Shown here: in pieces, positions 44,690 through 58,265 of the stretch
Numbering within the stretch: the stretch's first letter is position 1
Layout of the letters: the number at the start of each line of letters is the position of its first letter
Assembly: GCA_963989385.1 (NCBI GenBank)
Contig: OZ022510.1
Span: forward strand, 29,889,448-29,953,447
Reading direction: 5' to 3'
DNA length: 64,000 bases
DNA from: Ctena decussata
Lineage: Eukaryota; Mollusca; Bivalvia; Lucinida; Lucinidae
Program-made: the position numbers and the translations under genes
The notes under the pieces: model-generated
The model's input: the letters and a program-made list of their open reading frames with translations, nothing else
Told to the model about the DNA's origin: nothing
Databases searched by the model: none

Positions 44690-45275
44690 ACTCGGAAAAA
44701 ATATTAAAGGGTCAAACTTTTACCCTGAAATTTCTGGAACATTTCAAACATCTGGTAAAATAAATCATTTCTCCCACCCAGGCCATTCATTTTGTAAGTT
44801 TTATACACATGAAGTTTGAATCTATAGCCTTTGTCTTGACCAAGTCCATGCTTCAAGTCAAACTATCCATAAAATGAAAGTTGTTTGAATTCCCATAGAG
44901 AACTGATAGTGTGTCAGTTTGGTCGGGCATAACTTCTAAAATTGCTAAGAGTTTTAAAATTGATACAGCCTGCTAACCTTAAAAATGATTAAATTTGATG
45001 ACTATCGAGAAATTTTGCAAAAAAATCATGAATTGGCGAAATCGAAAAATTTGGTGAGTTTGTCCCTTATGGACTTCTGACCACTTTAATTTTGAGGGTA
45101 GTGTGAATTGAAGTCTGGATTTGGTCAAGATAAAGGCTATAGTTTCAAACTGTATGTGTACAAAACTTGCAAAATGAATGAAATGGAAGGTAGAAATGAT
45201 TTGTTTTACCAAAGGTTTGAAATGTTTCAGAAATCGCAGTGTAAAAGTTTGACCCTTTAACATTTTTTTCGAGTA
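44690..45275. mobile_element. Foldback element with ~190-bp inverted arms
   Basis: 'tactcggaaaaaatattaaa' followed by 'gggtcaaactttta' and, further in, 'ttgtaagttttatacacatg' and 'aggctatag'-type segments recur inverted at 45275 back to about 45090. The interior (44870-45090) is AT-rich. Non-autonomous. Confidence 0.8.
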
Positions 45276-45473
45276 TATGAACAATATATGAAAATTGATG
45301 TATTTATATCTTTATATGCGGCTAGCAAGGGACCACCTTTACTTTGATAAACGTTTAAGTTTACTTTTTCCTTGGGTTGTCTTCCATTTCCTGCTATATC
45401 GTGTTCGTTGTAGTCTTTTTCTATTGGTGGTGTGGATGGATGTGAAATTTTATCAAATCAAATTCGAAGATTC

Positions 45474-45686
45474 TAACACTGTCAGCTCTCGATATCTCGA
45501 ATTCGAACTTTTTCTAAAACTACTGATATCTAAAAGTAAATGTTCTGGTACCAGAACATTTACTTCGAGCTATCAGTAATTTGAGATGGAAGGAGTTAAA
45601 ATGTAAATGAAAATCAAAAATATATTCTTTGATACAAGAAGATAATTTGAGATATCAGTGTTCGAAATATCGAGAGTTGACTGTAT
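45474..45686. mobile_element. pogo-like MITE, copy A (intact)
   Basis: Ends 'cagctctcgatatctcgaa' and 'atatcgagagttgactgta'. The centre has a perfect palindrome about 'taaatgttctggtaccag'. The 'ctctcgatatctcg' TIR type is familiar from pogo/Tigger-like mariner relatives in many invertebrates (knowledge, not searched). Confidence 0.75.
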
Positions 45687-46589
45687 TATCCTCTTATACA
45701 AAACATAATGATAAATTCAGTTCTCTCCATGGATCCATATGCTTTGATTATATTAAATATTTCGAATTTTCCTCGTGATGCATTCAACAGATACACGAGA
45801 CGTTTTAAGAAGCATATTGATTTTACTGCAATGTTATGAAAATGTTTTAAACGGTAAATGAGCTTAACATCGATTCAGCAATCCACAGACTATTTTTGCA
45901 TCGACTAGCAAATGGGATCAGTTTGAAATATTTTCTCATAAATTAATAATGATCTGCCCTGGAATTCGGGGAAAAAAGAGAGATTTATCATAAATAAAAG
46001 AAAATATGTCCCTTTTGTAAACACTACAACATCTCTGGTAAAAGAGATTCGTGTTACGTCATAAAACGGACGCAGTTGTGAGGTAAAATTTACAACTATC
46101 GATAATTTAATTTTTGAATTTGAAGTCGTTATTGAATCTGCTAGAAGTAAACAACAGCTTTCGGCATTAACGATCACAGAAAATTCTTTTCTATACGCAT
46201 CAGCAAACGTTTTATTCTCACGCAAGTTAATACAGCCAGAATCAAACGCCAACCTGTCAACACAGATTCAGAGACAGATCTTATACATGCATTAATGTTT
46301 CTTTACTCGCGCCCATGAGCTACAGTAACGTAGCTCTCTGCGAATATTTTAACTGCAACAAGTATAAGCGTTCACAAAAAGCTTGCCTCACCATGAGCAA
46401 CACATTTTACTGATGCTTTACATATCAATATGTGAAGCATAACACTCATTTTCTGAATCCTCATGACGTGTGTCCTTGTATGAGCGCTTAGACAGGAAGT
46501 CATAAATCAGCTGGCAGGTGTGGTCACCAAATAGAATTTACCTCCTTCTGAGCAGACAACAATAAATTAAATACTACTGTAACAATATA
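45687..46589. other. Unassigned sequence
   Basis: Nothing recognised. Confidence 0.4.
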
Positions 46590-46655
46590 CGTTGATTCAA
46601 CGTTACGGCGTTGAATCAACGTTGGTTCAATGTCGATTCAACGTCGTGTGCCTGC
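46590..46655. repeat. GTTGAATCAACG-type short repeat
   Basis: 'gttgattcaacgttacggcg' and 'ttgaatcaacgttggttc' in alternating orientation, ending 'gcctgctaggctg'. Related to 5622-5690. Confidence 0.6.
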
Positions 46656-46773
46656 TAGGCTGTGTTTAGAAATGTTTCGGTATTTAGCGACACTACAAGA
46701 CTGTGTCCGTGTTGATCCTTTTCTGGTACTTGCGGGCCTCATCAGTTATTGACGAACTGCCTAGGAAAACCGC

Positions 46774-46850
46774 ATGAAGGGTCAAATGTCAAAACCGAAC
46801 ACTAGAAACCATGAATTCGCTTTTGACCTTTGACCCTTCATATGGTGAGG
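46774..46850. repeat. Inverted repeat, ATGAAGGGTCAAA
   Basis: 'atgaagggtcaaatgtcaaa' (46774) pairs with 'ttttgacctttgacccttcat' at about 46828-46848. Confidence 0.75.
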
Positions 46851-48545
46851 AATTAATGACAAGTCTATGAATCTGCGCAGTCTACTATTGGCTTTACCAT
46901 TTCTCTGAACTCTGATTTCGTTAGAGAACGGCTACAGAGCACAACTTATCTTCATCGCAAGTTTACTGCGACTTAAACCTCGTCTTACGGGTTTGCCATG
47001 TGGCGGCCCAAGGTAGAGATTTTTTTTTATACTGGTGCATCAATATAGTAAACAGTAAAACAGACCTGTCAACACATCTCTGTGTTCTTTATTGTATCGA
47101 AAAAAATTAACAAAACAAAACATCGACACATTTCTAAGTTAAAGAATACAATTGACCTTTACAGGTACCTTATATGCACTTACCTATGATAAAATAATAA
47201 GAAATAATGAAAAAGGAGAAGAAGAGAAAAAAAATCTTTGTAGTGTAGTACTGCCATTTATCATTTCCTTACATGATTCTGTCATACTGTCATACAAACT
47301 GTAATGCAATGCTGTTTGTATAACTGTTGGTGCTTATCCGATTTCTTATTTCGTTGTTATTTCCAGAGCTCCAGATTTTTTTTTTTTTTCAGCAGGGAGT
47401 TGCTGAATCCTCACTTTATAACAAGGGAGTTTTTTCTGCAAAATTGGAAGTTTTCACTCCCAATTTTTTTTCAGGCAGTTTTTTTGTGGTTTGATTGCCA
47501 TTAGATATTACAATGTACAAGAAAGTCAAATTTTTAAAACAGAGATCCATATGCAACATGTATGGGTTTTAATACGTTTCTCAACAATGTCAAAGCACAA
47601 ACTCAGCAGGCCAAGAATAATGGCTTTTAACAGCTCTGCTGATGATATCTCAGGCGGATCAGATCGCTGGAAAAACTTAAACAGCGACTTCTGAACTGTT
47701 TTGACTCGCGTGCGAGCAGCCATGGTGAAATTGCCGGAAATAAATATCGAAGACTGTGTCTCTATCTATTACGTGTAAAATGAAGCAGTCTGTCTATTTG
47801 ATCTGTAACCCGTCAATGACGCCAAAAACATGGACTGGATCACCCAAATTTAAGTCCGGTTATGTACTATTTGTTCAGATATGTAGTTACCCGTCTACCG
47901 GATATTCAATTACGTCACACAACACTTTCTGCACCGAACTGTCGCATTAATCGCGGGTAAAGCTGGGAAATTTCACGCGAATAAGTTCGGCAGTTTTCGT
48001 TCACCCATTTGCAGACATACCCATATGGCCATGCGCAAAATACGAGACGTTTGTTGACGCTTCCATTTCACAAACGATGCGTCAACCAGTATTTTAAAGA
48101 CGTTTTCCCGACGTATCAAACAGGAATGGGATGCGTTTTTACCCTTTATTCATGCGTCAAAAACGCAAAACGCCCTTTATCAGGGGCTCTGAATTTCTTT
48201 ACTTTTATTTTATTTACAGTACAGTAAACTTGATATTATTCACCTGATTTTGTACTTCCATAGCTGCTTGTCAGATAAATATATTTCTGCTGTCTATTTA
48301 GAACCCAGCCTCAACTGGAATCTGACATATTTAATCGGCGATGTGCAATTATATGAAAGTAATTAAATAATACAATCAAATGGCGAGTAATTACGGCGTT
48401 AAGATTAAAAATATCAAAACACCTGCCATTTGTATTTTTATATGAATTAAAAGCGATAGCTTTGCCGTTTTGGATGGACACAATTGCAATGTTATGAGAA
48501 AAAAAAGACACCCAGCTCTTCACCTGGCCCTTCAGTTAGCCCTTC
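46851..48545. other. Unassigned AT-rich sequence
   Basis: No gene recognised on either strand; T-rich tracts near 47378 and 47465. Confidence 0.4.
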
Positions 48546-48546
48546 A

Positions 48547-48620
48547 CCGGGTTGGTCAGGTCGGGCGATGCTGCTGTGTATCCGGGTTGGTCAGTTCGGG
48601 CGATGCTGCTGGGTAAAATC
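48547..48620 (+). repeat. 36-bp unit duplicated in tandem
   Basis: 'cgggttggtcaggtcgggcg' with 'atgctgctgtgtat', then a near-identical second copy. Confidence 0.8.
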
Positions 48621-48654
48621 CAGTGCCGGGGTGTTTTTCTTGTTCGGGTTATAG

Positions 48655-48695
48655 AATGACAAGGGCCAGTTGTGCTTGCAGCAGGAGCGGGATGG
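48655..48695 (+). mobile_element. SINE head fragment
   Basis: 'acaagggccagttgtgcttg' ... 'gcaggagcgggatggg' resembles the head at 44408, degraded. Confidence 0.4.
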
Positions 48696-49831
48696 GTTTG
48701 GTTTATATTTTTTTCAAACAGTATACAGTTATGGTAAATTCCACTGACTTGTCAGCAGAAATTTTACTGATAATTACATGAGCAATCTCATATGAAAATT
48801 GTCTTTAAAACATGTGTGAATACGACTCAGTGCAGCTGGCAAAACGACGCTATACAAACTCACATTACTGCGCTTTCAACTATATAAATGACTTATCCCA
48901 ACTCGAAAGACATTTATTATAATGCACTGATGCGCAGTTTTGGCTGAGTCTACGTTGCTTGCATCAAGCGGTAAGGTAGGTTTTCTAGTTAGGCGGTTCA
49001 GGTATTTATGTGTTGGCACGTCTGAGCATTAAATGTCTTGTTAAAAGCATTCTCTGGCAAGCCAAACATAAAGGAAGGTGTACCGTTGAAACGCAGAACT
49101 TACGACACAGAGGGGCTTTAGTTTATCTGAAACCGTTTCAATTGGTTTCACTTTTTATTCATGTATACAATGATACCGACTTAACTTTTCGTCCACATTA
49201 TTTTTCCGTTTGTCTTTTTCCGCAACTGCTTGGATCATCCCCCGTGCATTTCAATGAATGATGTCTTAAAAGTATCATAAGCTGCGAGCTCAGCATGTTC
49301 ATAATTATGCAATATGTTACGGAATTAAGTTACTTGTCAACTGACATGTTTTCATCGGAACTCGGCACCATATTCTGATTCTCGGAGTCATATCATGGAG
49401 CCGATTTATAGAAAAAAATATGGCTCAAACATGCACGTACTTAAGGTCTCTGAGCTTTCGTAAACAATAATGATAATGATAATACCAATAAGACAATGAT
49501 AATATAGAAAACTAGCATCCGTGCTATCTTTACTATAATAAGCGTAGTAATAATATACTAATAATAAGTAAATAAGTACTGTAATAATAATGATAATAAT
49601 AATAATAATAATAATAATGATAATAATAATAATAAAACTAAAACATATCTGCGCTATCCAATTTGTTTCGGTAAGCGTTAGTATTGCTGCGTTTTGCGGA
49701 AAGTGTCGTAGGATATTACCAACAAAAATGTCACTGACAACCTGTGCAGCCATGCGTTTGACCTTCAATATTCAAATTGCCACTGTGCAATACTCAGAAT
49801 CCTTAGAAGATGCCTGCAAAAAGTACACAAT
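48696..49831. other. Unassigned sequence with (ATA)n
   Basis: (ATA)n/(ATG) microsatellite at about 49580-49635; nothing else recognised. Confidence 0.4.
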
Positions 49832-50069
49832 TGAGCCGCAACACGACAAAACCAACAATGTGGTAGTGTGCACAGTGCAGACTCAGATCAGCCTGGAATT
49901 CCGCCCAGATTGATCAGACTCTTTGTTAAGTGCCCAAAGGGAGGCTGAGGGTCTAAGCTACCTCCATGCGGGCAGCAAAGACTCCGATCGGTCTGGGCGG
50001 ATGCCCAGGCTGATCTGCGTCTGCACTGGCCGCAAAACCACATTGTTGGTATTGTCGTATCGCGGCTCA
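49832..50069. mobile_element. TGAGCCGCGAC foldback MITE, copy 5
   Basis: 'tgagccgcaacacgacaaaa' to 'attgtcgtatcgcggctca', full length, same internal order as copy 4. Confidence 0.85.
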
Positions 50070-51052
50070 TATTTGTTCAAAATACATGTACTTGACATGC
50101 CGGGGCTCTCACAACTTCGATCTCGTTCATTCACTAAATGACTTTATATAAAAGCATTTTGCTTACTGTCATATCCCGATACTTTTGAAATTGTATTGTA
50201 GTATATGAATGTAATTTATAGTTAGTAAAATATCGTTTAAACCAACTTCGATCTCGTCTTAACCTCGGCACATTTCGCTCTACATGACATCAACATTTTT
50301 TGGCAATCAGGTATTTTTCTACCTGTAACAATTTGTTTTAGTGAGCCTATTGTCCGCCGTGATTAGGTATTTACCACTCAAGATTCTACTAAATATTTCC
50401 TGATACAAGCCGTGATAGGAAAAAAGAAGAGTTTTAAAAACGTTTATCATAATATGACGTCGCATCTGAGAAGGTAATAAAACCATTGAAAACGATGATC
50501 AACTAGTACATTTAGTATGCAAATTACGTCGCAACGTTATGCGTTCTCGTCCATAAAACGTTGCGTTTTCTAATGGCGAAGTCGTAACGTTTTAGTGCAA
50601 AATTTGCTAATAAAATGCGATTTTAATGTCATATGATAAAAATAAATCTTGCATTCGTGCTCCTGTATTGGTGAATTTATTAAACTCATTGGGGAAAACG
50701 ATAAGATGCTCGGCATAGCCTCTCGTCTTATCTTTTTCCCAACTCGTTTCATAGATTCAACAATACATGAGCGCTCATGTAAGATCCTCTATTTAGATCA
50801 CTCTTCTTTTTTGCCATCAGCTGTCTGTGGATCTTAAGGTAAATGGGTACAATTGTATGATTTTTTCGCCATGTTTTCAAACAAAGCACTTCCTCTTTGT
50901 TTGACTAAAATAACTATTTCTTCTAATTGGGATCCATTCTTTAGGAGAAATTTCTAAGGGAGCAAAGTCTTTCCATCAGAGCTGGCTTTCATGGAGAAGG
51001 AGGGTAGGTATGAAAATAAGAGTGCTGCATCCCCTAAAAGTGTATAGAACGA

Positions 51053-51084
<32 letters not shown>

Positions 51085-52284
51085 GCTGCTATAAGACTGT
51101 GTGGTGCGCAGGCTTGTCTAATAAAATATTAAAGAGATCCTTTAAAAGCAGAGTACACATTCAAAAGAAGGAACTTGGACATACCTCAAGTTTCGGCTAT
51201 TCAAGCCTCATCAGTGATCCTGAAAATGTCTGGTAATGAAAGCCAGCGAAAAGCATACTGTAATTTCTTTACTTTAATATGACTGATGAGTATAAAAAGG
51301 GTCCAAATGCTTAAAAAGCGATGATTTAGAAAAGACTAAACCAATTAAAACTTCCTGATTTCTCAGAAAAAACTTCTTATTTCAAAAGATAAAAATAAAA
51401 TATGATCCGCACTTTGAAGGATGTATTGCGATTACTGTAATGTTCCTCGTTTCGGTATGCATGTATAAAGCTCATATATAATTAAAATTTCTCCGAATGA
51501 CCATCATTTTGATCGTCTAAACAGTGAGTGTTCTGTTTAAACGTTTGAATCACAGCTGTGACAGCTACATACATATGAACTACATGTCCGTTGCGCAAAC
51601 TGCATAACGATGTTTTTTTACATTTCATAAGTAATGGAGTAATTTTACCGTAGAATTTCAATGCCTCGAACCCTGATGGCTTGTTAGAGCTGCCTGGCTA
51701 GAACCCCTTCCTGGGTCCCTAGATGTCAATATAGAAACTTACCCTGGATGGGTAGAACTACCCTTGGCTGGGACTTATTTTCTTGATCCCAAGCCTGTTC
51801 GAGCCATCCAAGCTAAAACGCTGCTTATCAGGCACTTTGATACCACTAGCCTTTCAATTGTTTGAAATTAGTCTTTGAACCGAAGAAAAGAATAACAGGT
51901 GAAGCAGCTGTACATAATTGATTCTACTTTTAGTTTATTTTTATGTGTGATGATGCATGGATAATTTTACACACTGTTATGGTAGTAACATGCCATTGCG
52001 TGTTGTACGATTATCATTTATTAATACATTTATTCCGGAGTAAAGTTTTAAATATGGAATGAAAAATATTGTAACAGAATAGACTGACAAGGATGTCTCC
52101 TTCACTTTATTTCATTGATTTGTGAAAACACTCTAACAGAATATTTTTACTGTCTCGGAGGAAGCATTTCTTTTCTGTAAGCGAACCATCCCTGGCTCTG
52201 GGAGCAAAGCGTAGTCTAAGGGATGCCGATTATCTTGTCCATTTCATTTCCTTCCAGCCCATTCAATTCCAGGGTTTTATCAAT
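50070..52284. other. Unassigned sequence with (GA)n
   Basis: No gene recognised. (GA)n microsatellite at about 51053-51085. Confidence 0.4.
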
Positions 52285-53421
52285 TACAGTCATCTCTCGA
52301 TATCTCGAAGTCAAATTTCAGCCCAAACTACTGATATCTCAAAGTAAATTTTCTGGTACCAGAAAATTTACTTTGAGATATCAGTAATTTGAGATAACAG
52401 GAGTTCAAATGTAAATTAAAATAGAAAGTATACTGAACAAAAATAAAAACTTGACGGTTTTTGTTTCTCAATTCCGACCAATCTAGCAAATTTGTAATGT
52501 ATATATGGATGTTTTCGAGAAGGACAGACATCTAATTACTAAAATTAAGAAAAATTATTGGTAAATGTTTGTCCTGCCAGAGTTATCTAACTTATTCCTA
52601 TTTTAATAATTCAGAAGAGAACTTTAATTTGCGCATGCGCAGAAGAAAGTTCTTTTGTACGCTATAAACAGTAGTTCCAGTATGCATAGAAAACACTTTA
52701 AACGCTTATAATAATTGTAACCACAACCTAAAAATAACGTTTAAAGTTTCAAAACTTTTAGATTACCTCCCTTTGAATTAAACATATAGAGATTTATGAA
52801 ATGCCGTATCTTCTATACCAATGCGTCTTTTTCGTTATTTTCTTCGTGATTAGTTTGCTTGTCTTGCAAACTCAATGTCTTTGTTACTAAATTTATTTGA
52901 AAGCCATTTTTAAAACTGCCATAAAGACTCAAATGTGTAATGGGAATTCCACTGAAACTGAATTTCTGACTTCATAATGGCGTGGAGTGAGGTTTTTCGT
53001 CTGGTCCTTACGGCCTCCTAGTCGACCGTGCATCGGCATAATTTTAGCTTATGAGTCCATACAGATTGGATTTAATAACGGCAAAGCGTTGGCAACAGAT
53101 TTTTTTCATTTAAGCAGACTTCGACGATTTTAAATTTGGTATTTTTTTGGTTTTAGCATAGAAAACAGAAAAGTACCCTTTTGACGTTTACAATAGCCTC
53201 AATTTTGCTGTATCTATGGAATCTTGAAATTTGTGTGATTATGATATGACAGAATAATTACATTTTCTTAAACTAAAATAATTTTTATGTCTCACTATTT
53301 CCCGACTATCGTAGGATGAAAAATAGCGACTGTCAAGTTTTTATTTTTGCTAAGTATATATTCTTTGATACAAGAAGATGTTTTGAGATATCAATGTTCG
53401 AGATACCGGGAGTTGACTGTA
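52285..53421. mobile_element. pogo-like MITE, copy B (split by a nested element)
   Basis: Left part 52285-52432 ('tacagtcatctctcgatatc' to 'gaaagtata') and right part 53352-53421 ('aagtatatattctttgatac' to 'gagttgactgta') align end to end with copy A at 45474-45686. The central palindrome around 'ttctggtaccagaa' is preserved. Confidence 0.85.
52433..53351. mobile_element. Nested 0.92-kb TIR element
   Basis: Ends 'aacaaaaataaaaacttgac' and its inverse 'gtcaagtttttatttttgct'. It is flanked by a direct duplication aagtata (52426-52432 and 53352-53358). Copy A of the host MITE supplies the uninterrupted sequence. The interior has no transposase frame. The 7-bp duplication does not by itself fix the superfamily. 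Confidence 0.8.
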
Positions 53422-53559
53422 TTTACTTTCAGATACAGCTAGTTGAGTGCACATGCAGATACATGTTCGAGAAAAAAAAACAAGAAAAAAAGGATAAAAC
53501 TGACTATTCATCGTCGGTGTAAAATCAAAGACGCTTAAATTTGGTTAATAGTCCGGTGG

Positions 53560-53930
53560 TTTATGAGTGAAATTTTGGATTTGTGGGCACTTTCGCGGCA
53601 TGACGGGCAACCGTGCTCATTGAAGTCAGTAAACATTCCTAAAACCATTTTGCCCGGTTGCCAGCTCAACAGACATCATATAAGGTCAAAATGAGGTCAA
53701 AGGTCATTTAGTGCATTTTATATACCAGTTTGCGAGTGAATTATTCAATTTATAGGCACTTTCGCGGAATAAGAGGCAACTATGTCAAATAAAGTAAGTA
53801 AACATACCTTAAAAGCTTTTGCCATTTTGCCGACGTCGTATTTAATCATAACTAGGTCAAAGGTCAGTAAGTACACTTTTGTATAGTGGTTTATTATACC
53901 ATTAATTCCAAAACAGTCTTTTAAGTTACC
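53560..53930 (+). repeat. ~185-bp unit duplicated in tandem
   Basis: 'ggcactttcgcgg' ... 'ggcaac' ... 'ggtcaaaggtca' occurs at about 53585-53712 and again at about 53755-53870. A third, inverse copy is at 57645-57785. Confidence 0.7.
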
Positions 53931-55689
53931 AATAGCCCATAAGCCTGCCACCACCCATCTGAAGAAGAGGCTTTCTGCACTGTTTGTTTTTCCAAAAGTA
54001 TATTAAAACATTGCAAGATACAATTCTCTGCTGTCTGACTGTTGGTGCGTTTGACAGTCATCGCCAATTTAAATACGTTACCATATAAATCTGCTGAATT
54101 CGTCTGTTCCTATACTTCTCAATCAAATAGATATTGAAACGGATTTAAATCTTGCTGTATAAAAATTTGCGTTGCTTTTCTGTACAGTTATAACAGTTAT
54201 CTCTTGTAGAGCATAACTGTAACCTACGTTACCGAGTTTTTCCCAGCATAATGGACAGACTGTTATATTTTGGATAAAGTTACCATTTTACTGAAACCAG
54301 CAAATATTTACCGTCCTTTTACATTAACGCAAGTAAAAACAAAAAATATGGGTGTATCAAACCATGCAGAAACTTGCAACGTTACATACGTTACCGGGCG
54401 TATGTTATCAGACATCATAAACCAGAAACATGGAGAAAAAGCAATTGTTTTGTACCAGGCATCTATATGATATTGCATAGCAGACCATTGTTCAAGCTCT
54501 ATTTACCGAAAATCTTCATTCAGAATATTGCATCACCTCATCTGTTAAGGATAACGGTAGGCCATTGTAGTACCGGCTCATAAGATGCTGTCTATAATAT
54601 CAATGTGAAGTATTTTAGTCAAGCAGCTGGCACTACAAAATTAAAAGTAACACTTTGTTGACAGAATTTGAACTTGTACTACAGTGTTGATAGAGCAAAT
54701 TCAGCTGAAGCACCGATATAATTGTCTTTATATTAGTGGTTTTTATGTAGTCGAATAAGATAAAGATGCAGACAGAATAAAATAAGGAATCACCGAACGG
54801 CGAGCGATGACTGTCAAGAGGCTCTGTAGTGACCCGATTTCTAAAACCATGCCAATGCATCCTCTTTTCATGCCCTGTGGTGGTACAACAGTCTTTTGTA
54901 GATGTCTGGAAATAGACTGATCTGAATTCTGCCCGTGTCGATATTAAAGAATGAACTGCCTTAAGTTTACAATATCTTCAGAGGCATTTCGTACATTGAG
55001 CAGGTGCCATAATCGATGCTCAGGTTTTGCAGTGGCATAGATAGGTACCATGATGTCTGTTGACGTCTTTCAATAGCTTGACCCGACACTACAGTGTTTA
55101 CAGGGGTCTTCTACTAGATTAAGTTGCTACCCTTTTATCTATAGACCTCTCTGTAAAGCCTTATCTGCAGTGTTAAGTACGTTACGCAGTATGCATGAGC
55201 AAACATGGATATTAGCATTATTGAGTATTAGTTTGTGTCTGCCACTACAGTGGTATTTTAGCATACTAAAATTGAGGACATTTGGTGGCCAGAACTGGTA
55301 TAATACTCACACAACATGACTTGTAGAAGAATGAAATGGTAAAACATAGATGTCTTGTAATTTTTTTAGCCGGCACAGCAGTGGCAAACGTGACCATGTA
55401 GTAGGTTAACCTCGGATAACAATCGCCTTTGCTGTTTCCTCAAAATGCTTTCACTATCCCAACCTATTCAGATGCGCTGAGATACCAGAACAGCCTTTTT
55501 GTCTGTTGCTTGGTCCACCGGGGCTCAACTGGTGACCTTCTTTTGCTTCAGATTTCCAGTGGGGTTGTTTGGCAGGACAGGGATCTCCACCTGTCAGACG
55601 GCCCGTTGTATCTGTTGAGTCCTCGTCTTTGCTTCTTCATGGTGTTGAAATTTGATTTATGTGTTTACCGTGATGATTCATTGACGAGT
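53931..55689. other. Unassigned sequence
   Basis: No gene or repeat recognised. Confidence 0.4.
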
Positions 55690-56080
55690 TAGAGGGTTAT
55701 CATGCGAACCGAACAACCAACTAAATGTTTTGTACCACTTCAGAAACTGAGGGTGAGGTTGGGCCTGTAAAATCGATTTAAGCCCCCCAGTAATTCATTA
55801 CTGACCGTTCCAAGGCGGTAGTTCTGTTGTGGTTCTCTGTTGCCTGTTTTTGGTGTCAGAGTTTCTGTGATGTTTTACCTTATGTATGTTCTTATTATTT
55901 TTGGTTCGGTTTGGGTTGCTGAGTGGCCACCTTTTGGGAACAAGCTGCTCACTCGGTTGGCCATATGTTCTCTGTATCTTGATTATTTGTAATCTTAGTT
56001 GTTTCCAACTATGGTTTGAGGGCTGGAATTGGATTTTGATTGTTTCAGTTCCTGGTCTTTGCATACTTTTTACTTTTAAC
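55690..56080 (+). repeat. Dispersed repeat, longest copy
   Basis: The left part (55700-55815) recurs inverted at 28565-28705; the right part (56004-56075) recurs direct at 13100-13172. Together these imply one repeat family of at least 380 bp. No ORF of note, no terminal repeats seen. Confidence 0.65.
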
Positions 56081-57644
56081 AGTAGGTGATTTGATGCCGT
56101 AAGCTTGCATTAGAGCAAATGCCTTGTAGTTGTAAGAACTTGAACAACGGTTTCAGGAATGTTTCATAGTAGATTGTATTGATGATTAAGTCCCCTTGGT
56201 GATTTGTAGTGTAGCGATATTTTCACCCCTTCCCTTCCATACATATATAAAGTCTATATATATTAACACCTTGAATTATAACTGGCTTTATTCACTTATG
56301 ATGTCATAACTGTTAAACGATAAATGTAGTATTAAGATTCCTGGGGAAATAGGGTATAAACCTTGGAATTGGGGATAGCTTGGACAATTGTTACAATTTT
56401 CACCCCTTTCCCTCCCTCTACTCCTTAATTCATCTTGTTTCCTTTGTATTTATATAGTAAGCAACATGGTCTGATTTCTTCAATATTTTACTTGTACCGT
56501 ATGCCTATTCATACGTAGACAAAGTTTCAAGTTACTTTTAAGACCTTCCTAAACAATCAACAGTTTTCAGGTACGAAATTAAAACACTTCCTATAACGTA
56601 AACTACAAAGACTAATGCCTTTTAGTCAATTAAATTCATTATGAATCTCTAGGAGAGGCGATTCACATGAGGACCAACATAATATCGTATGGCCAATAGC
56701 AATATTTAGATTCGATTTATCATATATGCTTCCCATAAACTTCCTATGAACCTATAAACTTGTCTGTGTTAACGTAAGTTACACGCAATGCTGTAAGACT
56801 GATACAAATCGTATATGTTACAGTTTTGAACAACTTTGTATGTATAACATAAACTCCCATCAAAAGCACTAGTCGATGAGTTTCAAAATTTCTGTCGACA
56901 ATTTTGATATTCTTGATTGAACATATAAAATACTCCTGTATATCTGAAAACTTATTCTAGACATGTTGATGTGCATTTTATGTCTAAAAATAGTTTGAAA
57001 ATGGATCATTGTCTACTTTGTAAATTTTATTAACTAGAAAACATCAATAAACACAAAACATGAATAATACCACATAATTTTATATCATTGAAGCTCTTAA
57101 TATAGATTTATATGACTAATTTACCATTTTGGTAACGTAAAGTACATGGAATTGATTTATCTGCATTGTATTTTATATGCTTCACAGCTCAGTCTTAAAA
57201 TTCTTGCATGTTTATGTGAAAACAACAAAAAAAATTTATGGCTATTAAGTTGCATTAGATTTCAGATTGCAACTGTAAAAAATTTATGTATCGTAAACAA
57301 CACATGCTAATGAAACCAGCATTTTTTATATAAATGTTGAGCTAGAAATATGATAGCTTGCTTATAAAGATGAAATTTACCAAGTCTAAAAGCGCTGTTC
57401 ATATATTTATGCAGTGTAGTCTTTGATTTATAAAATATTAAAGTTATTTCTATGAATGCATGTATTTTACGAAAATAAGTGTACAGACGGACACAAACAC
57501 AGTTTTAATTGAACAGAAATTGTTCAAGTATGCTTTACAATTGTCGCACGTGGCTTTTGATGTGTTCAGCATTTAACTACGGTGATATTTATATCCCAAA
57601 TGTACAATAACCATTTTCTAAACATTGTTTCGTGATTTTGCACT
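56081..57644. other. Unassigned, very AT-rich sequence
   Basis: No coding region or repeat recognised. Confidence 0.4.
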
Positions 57645-57785
57645 TAATGACCTTTGACCTCGTTTATACGGTACACAATGGGCAATCAGGTTTGGCAACC
57701 GGCAAAAATTAAACGAGGACATATCGGCAAGTATTTTTAGCATGGTTGCCAATCTTGCCGCGAAAGTGCCCACAAACTCATTTTC
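57645..57785 (-). repeat. Inverse copy of the 53560 repeat
   Basis: 'atgacctttgacctcgttt', 'ggcaatcaggtttggcaac' and 'ccgcgaaagtgcccacaaa' mirror the 53.6-kb units. Confidence 0.7.
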
Positions 57786-57989
57786 TAGAGCTCTTTTCTC
57801 GAATCCGCCACCTGACTATAACAATTTTCGTACGGTGTTGTTTCATGGTAAGCACAACACATGTCTTTGTCGTGTCGACGTCGATGATATATGGCATGAT
57901 AAATATTATGACAAAGCATCAACATTGTTTGGATTTGGCTTGAACGTTTGCTGCGTGCAGATATGTCCGCAAATCCATTGATATTACCT

Positions 57990-58265
57990 TGAATGATAAC
58001 GCTTGATTCAATATGGAGGTCTCAGAGTTGAATCAATTTTAAAATTCTAAGTATAATTCAACATTGATTCAAGATGAAATAACAAGCGATGAATCAATAT
58101 TGAGACCTCAAATTTGAATCAATATTAAGGCCTCAAGGTGGAATCAATATTGAGGCTACAAGGTTGAATCAATATTGTGGCCTCAAAGGTGAATCAATTT
58201 TCAAATTCAGATATAATTCAACATTGATTTAAAGATTGAGCCTCAACATTGATTCAATATTGATG
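57990..58265 (+). repeat. Degenerate ~25-bp tandem repeat (GAATCAATATTGAGG)
   Basis: 'gaatcaatattgaggcctca' and variants recur about eight times with spacing near 24-30 bp, mixed with 'attcaacattgattcaa' palindromes. Confidence 0.8.

Noticed and set aside
49406..49913. ORFs with long isoleucine runs
   Set aside because: They read through an (ATA)n microsatellite.
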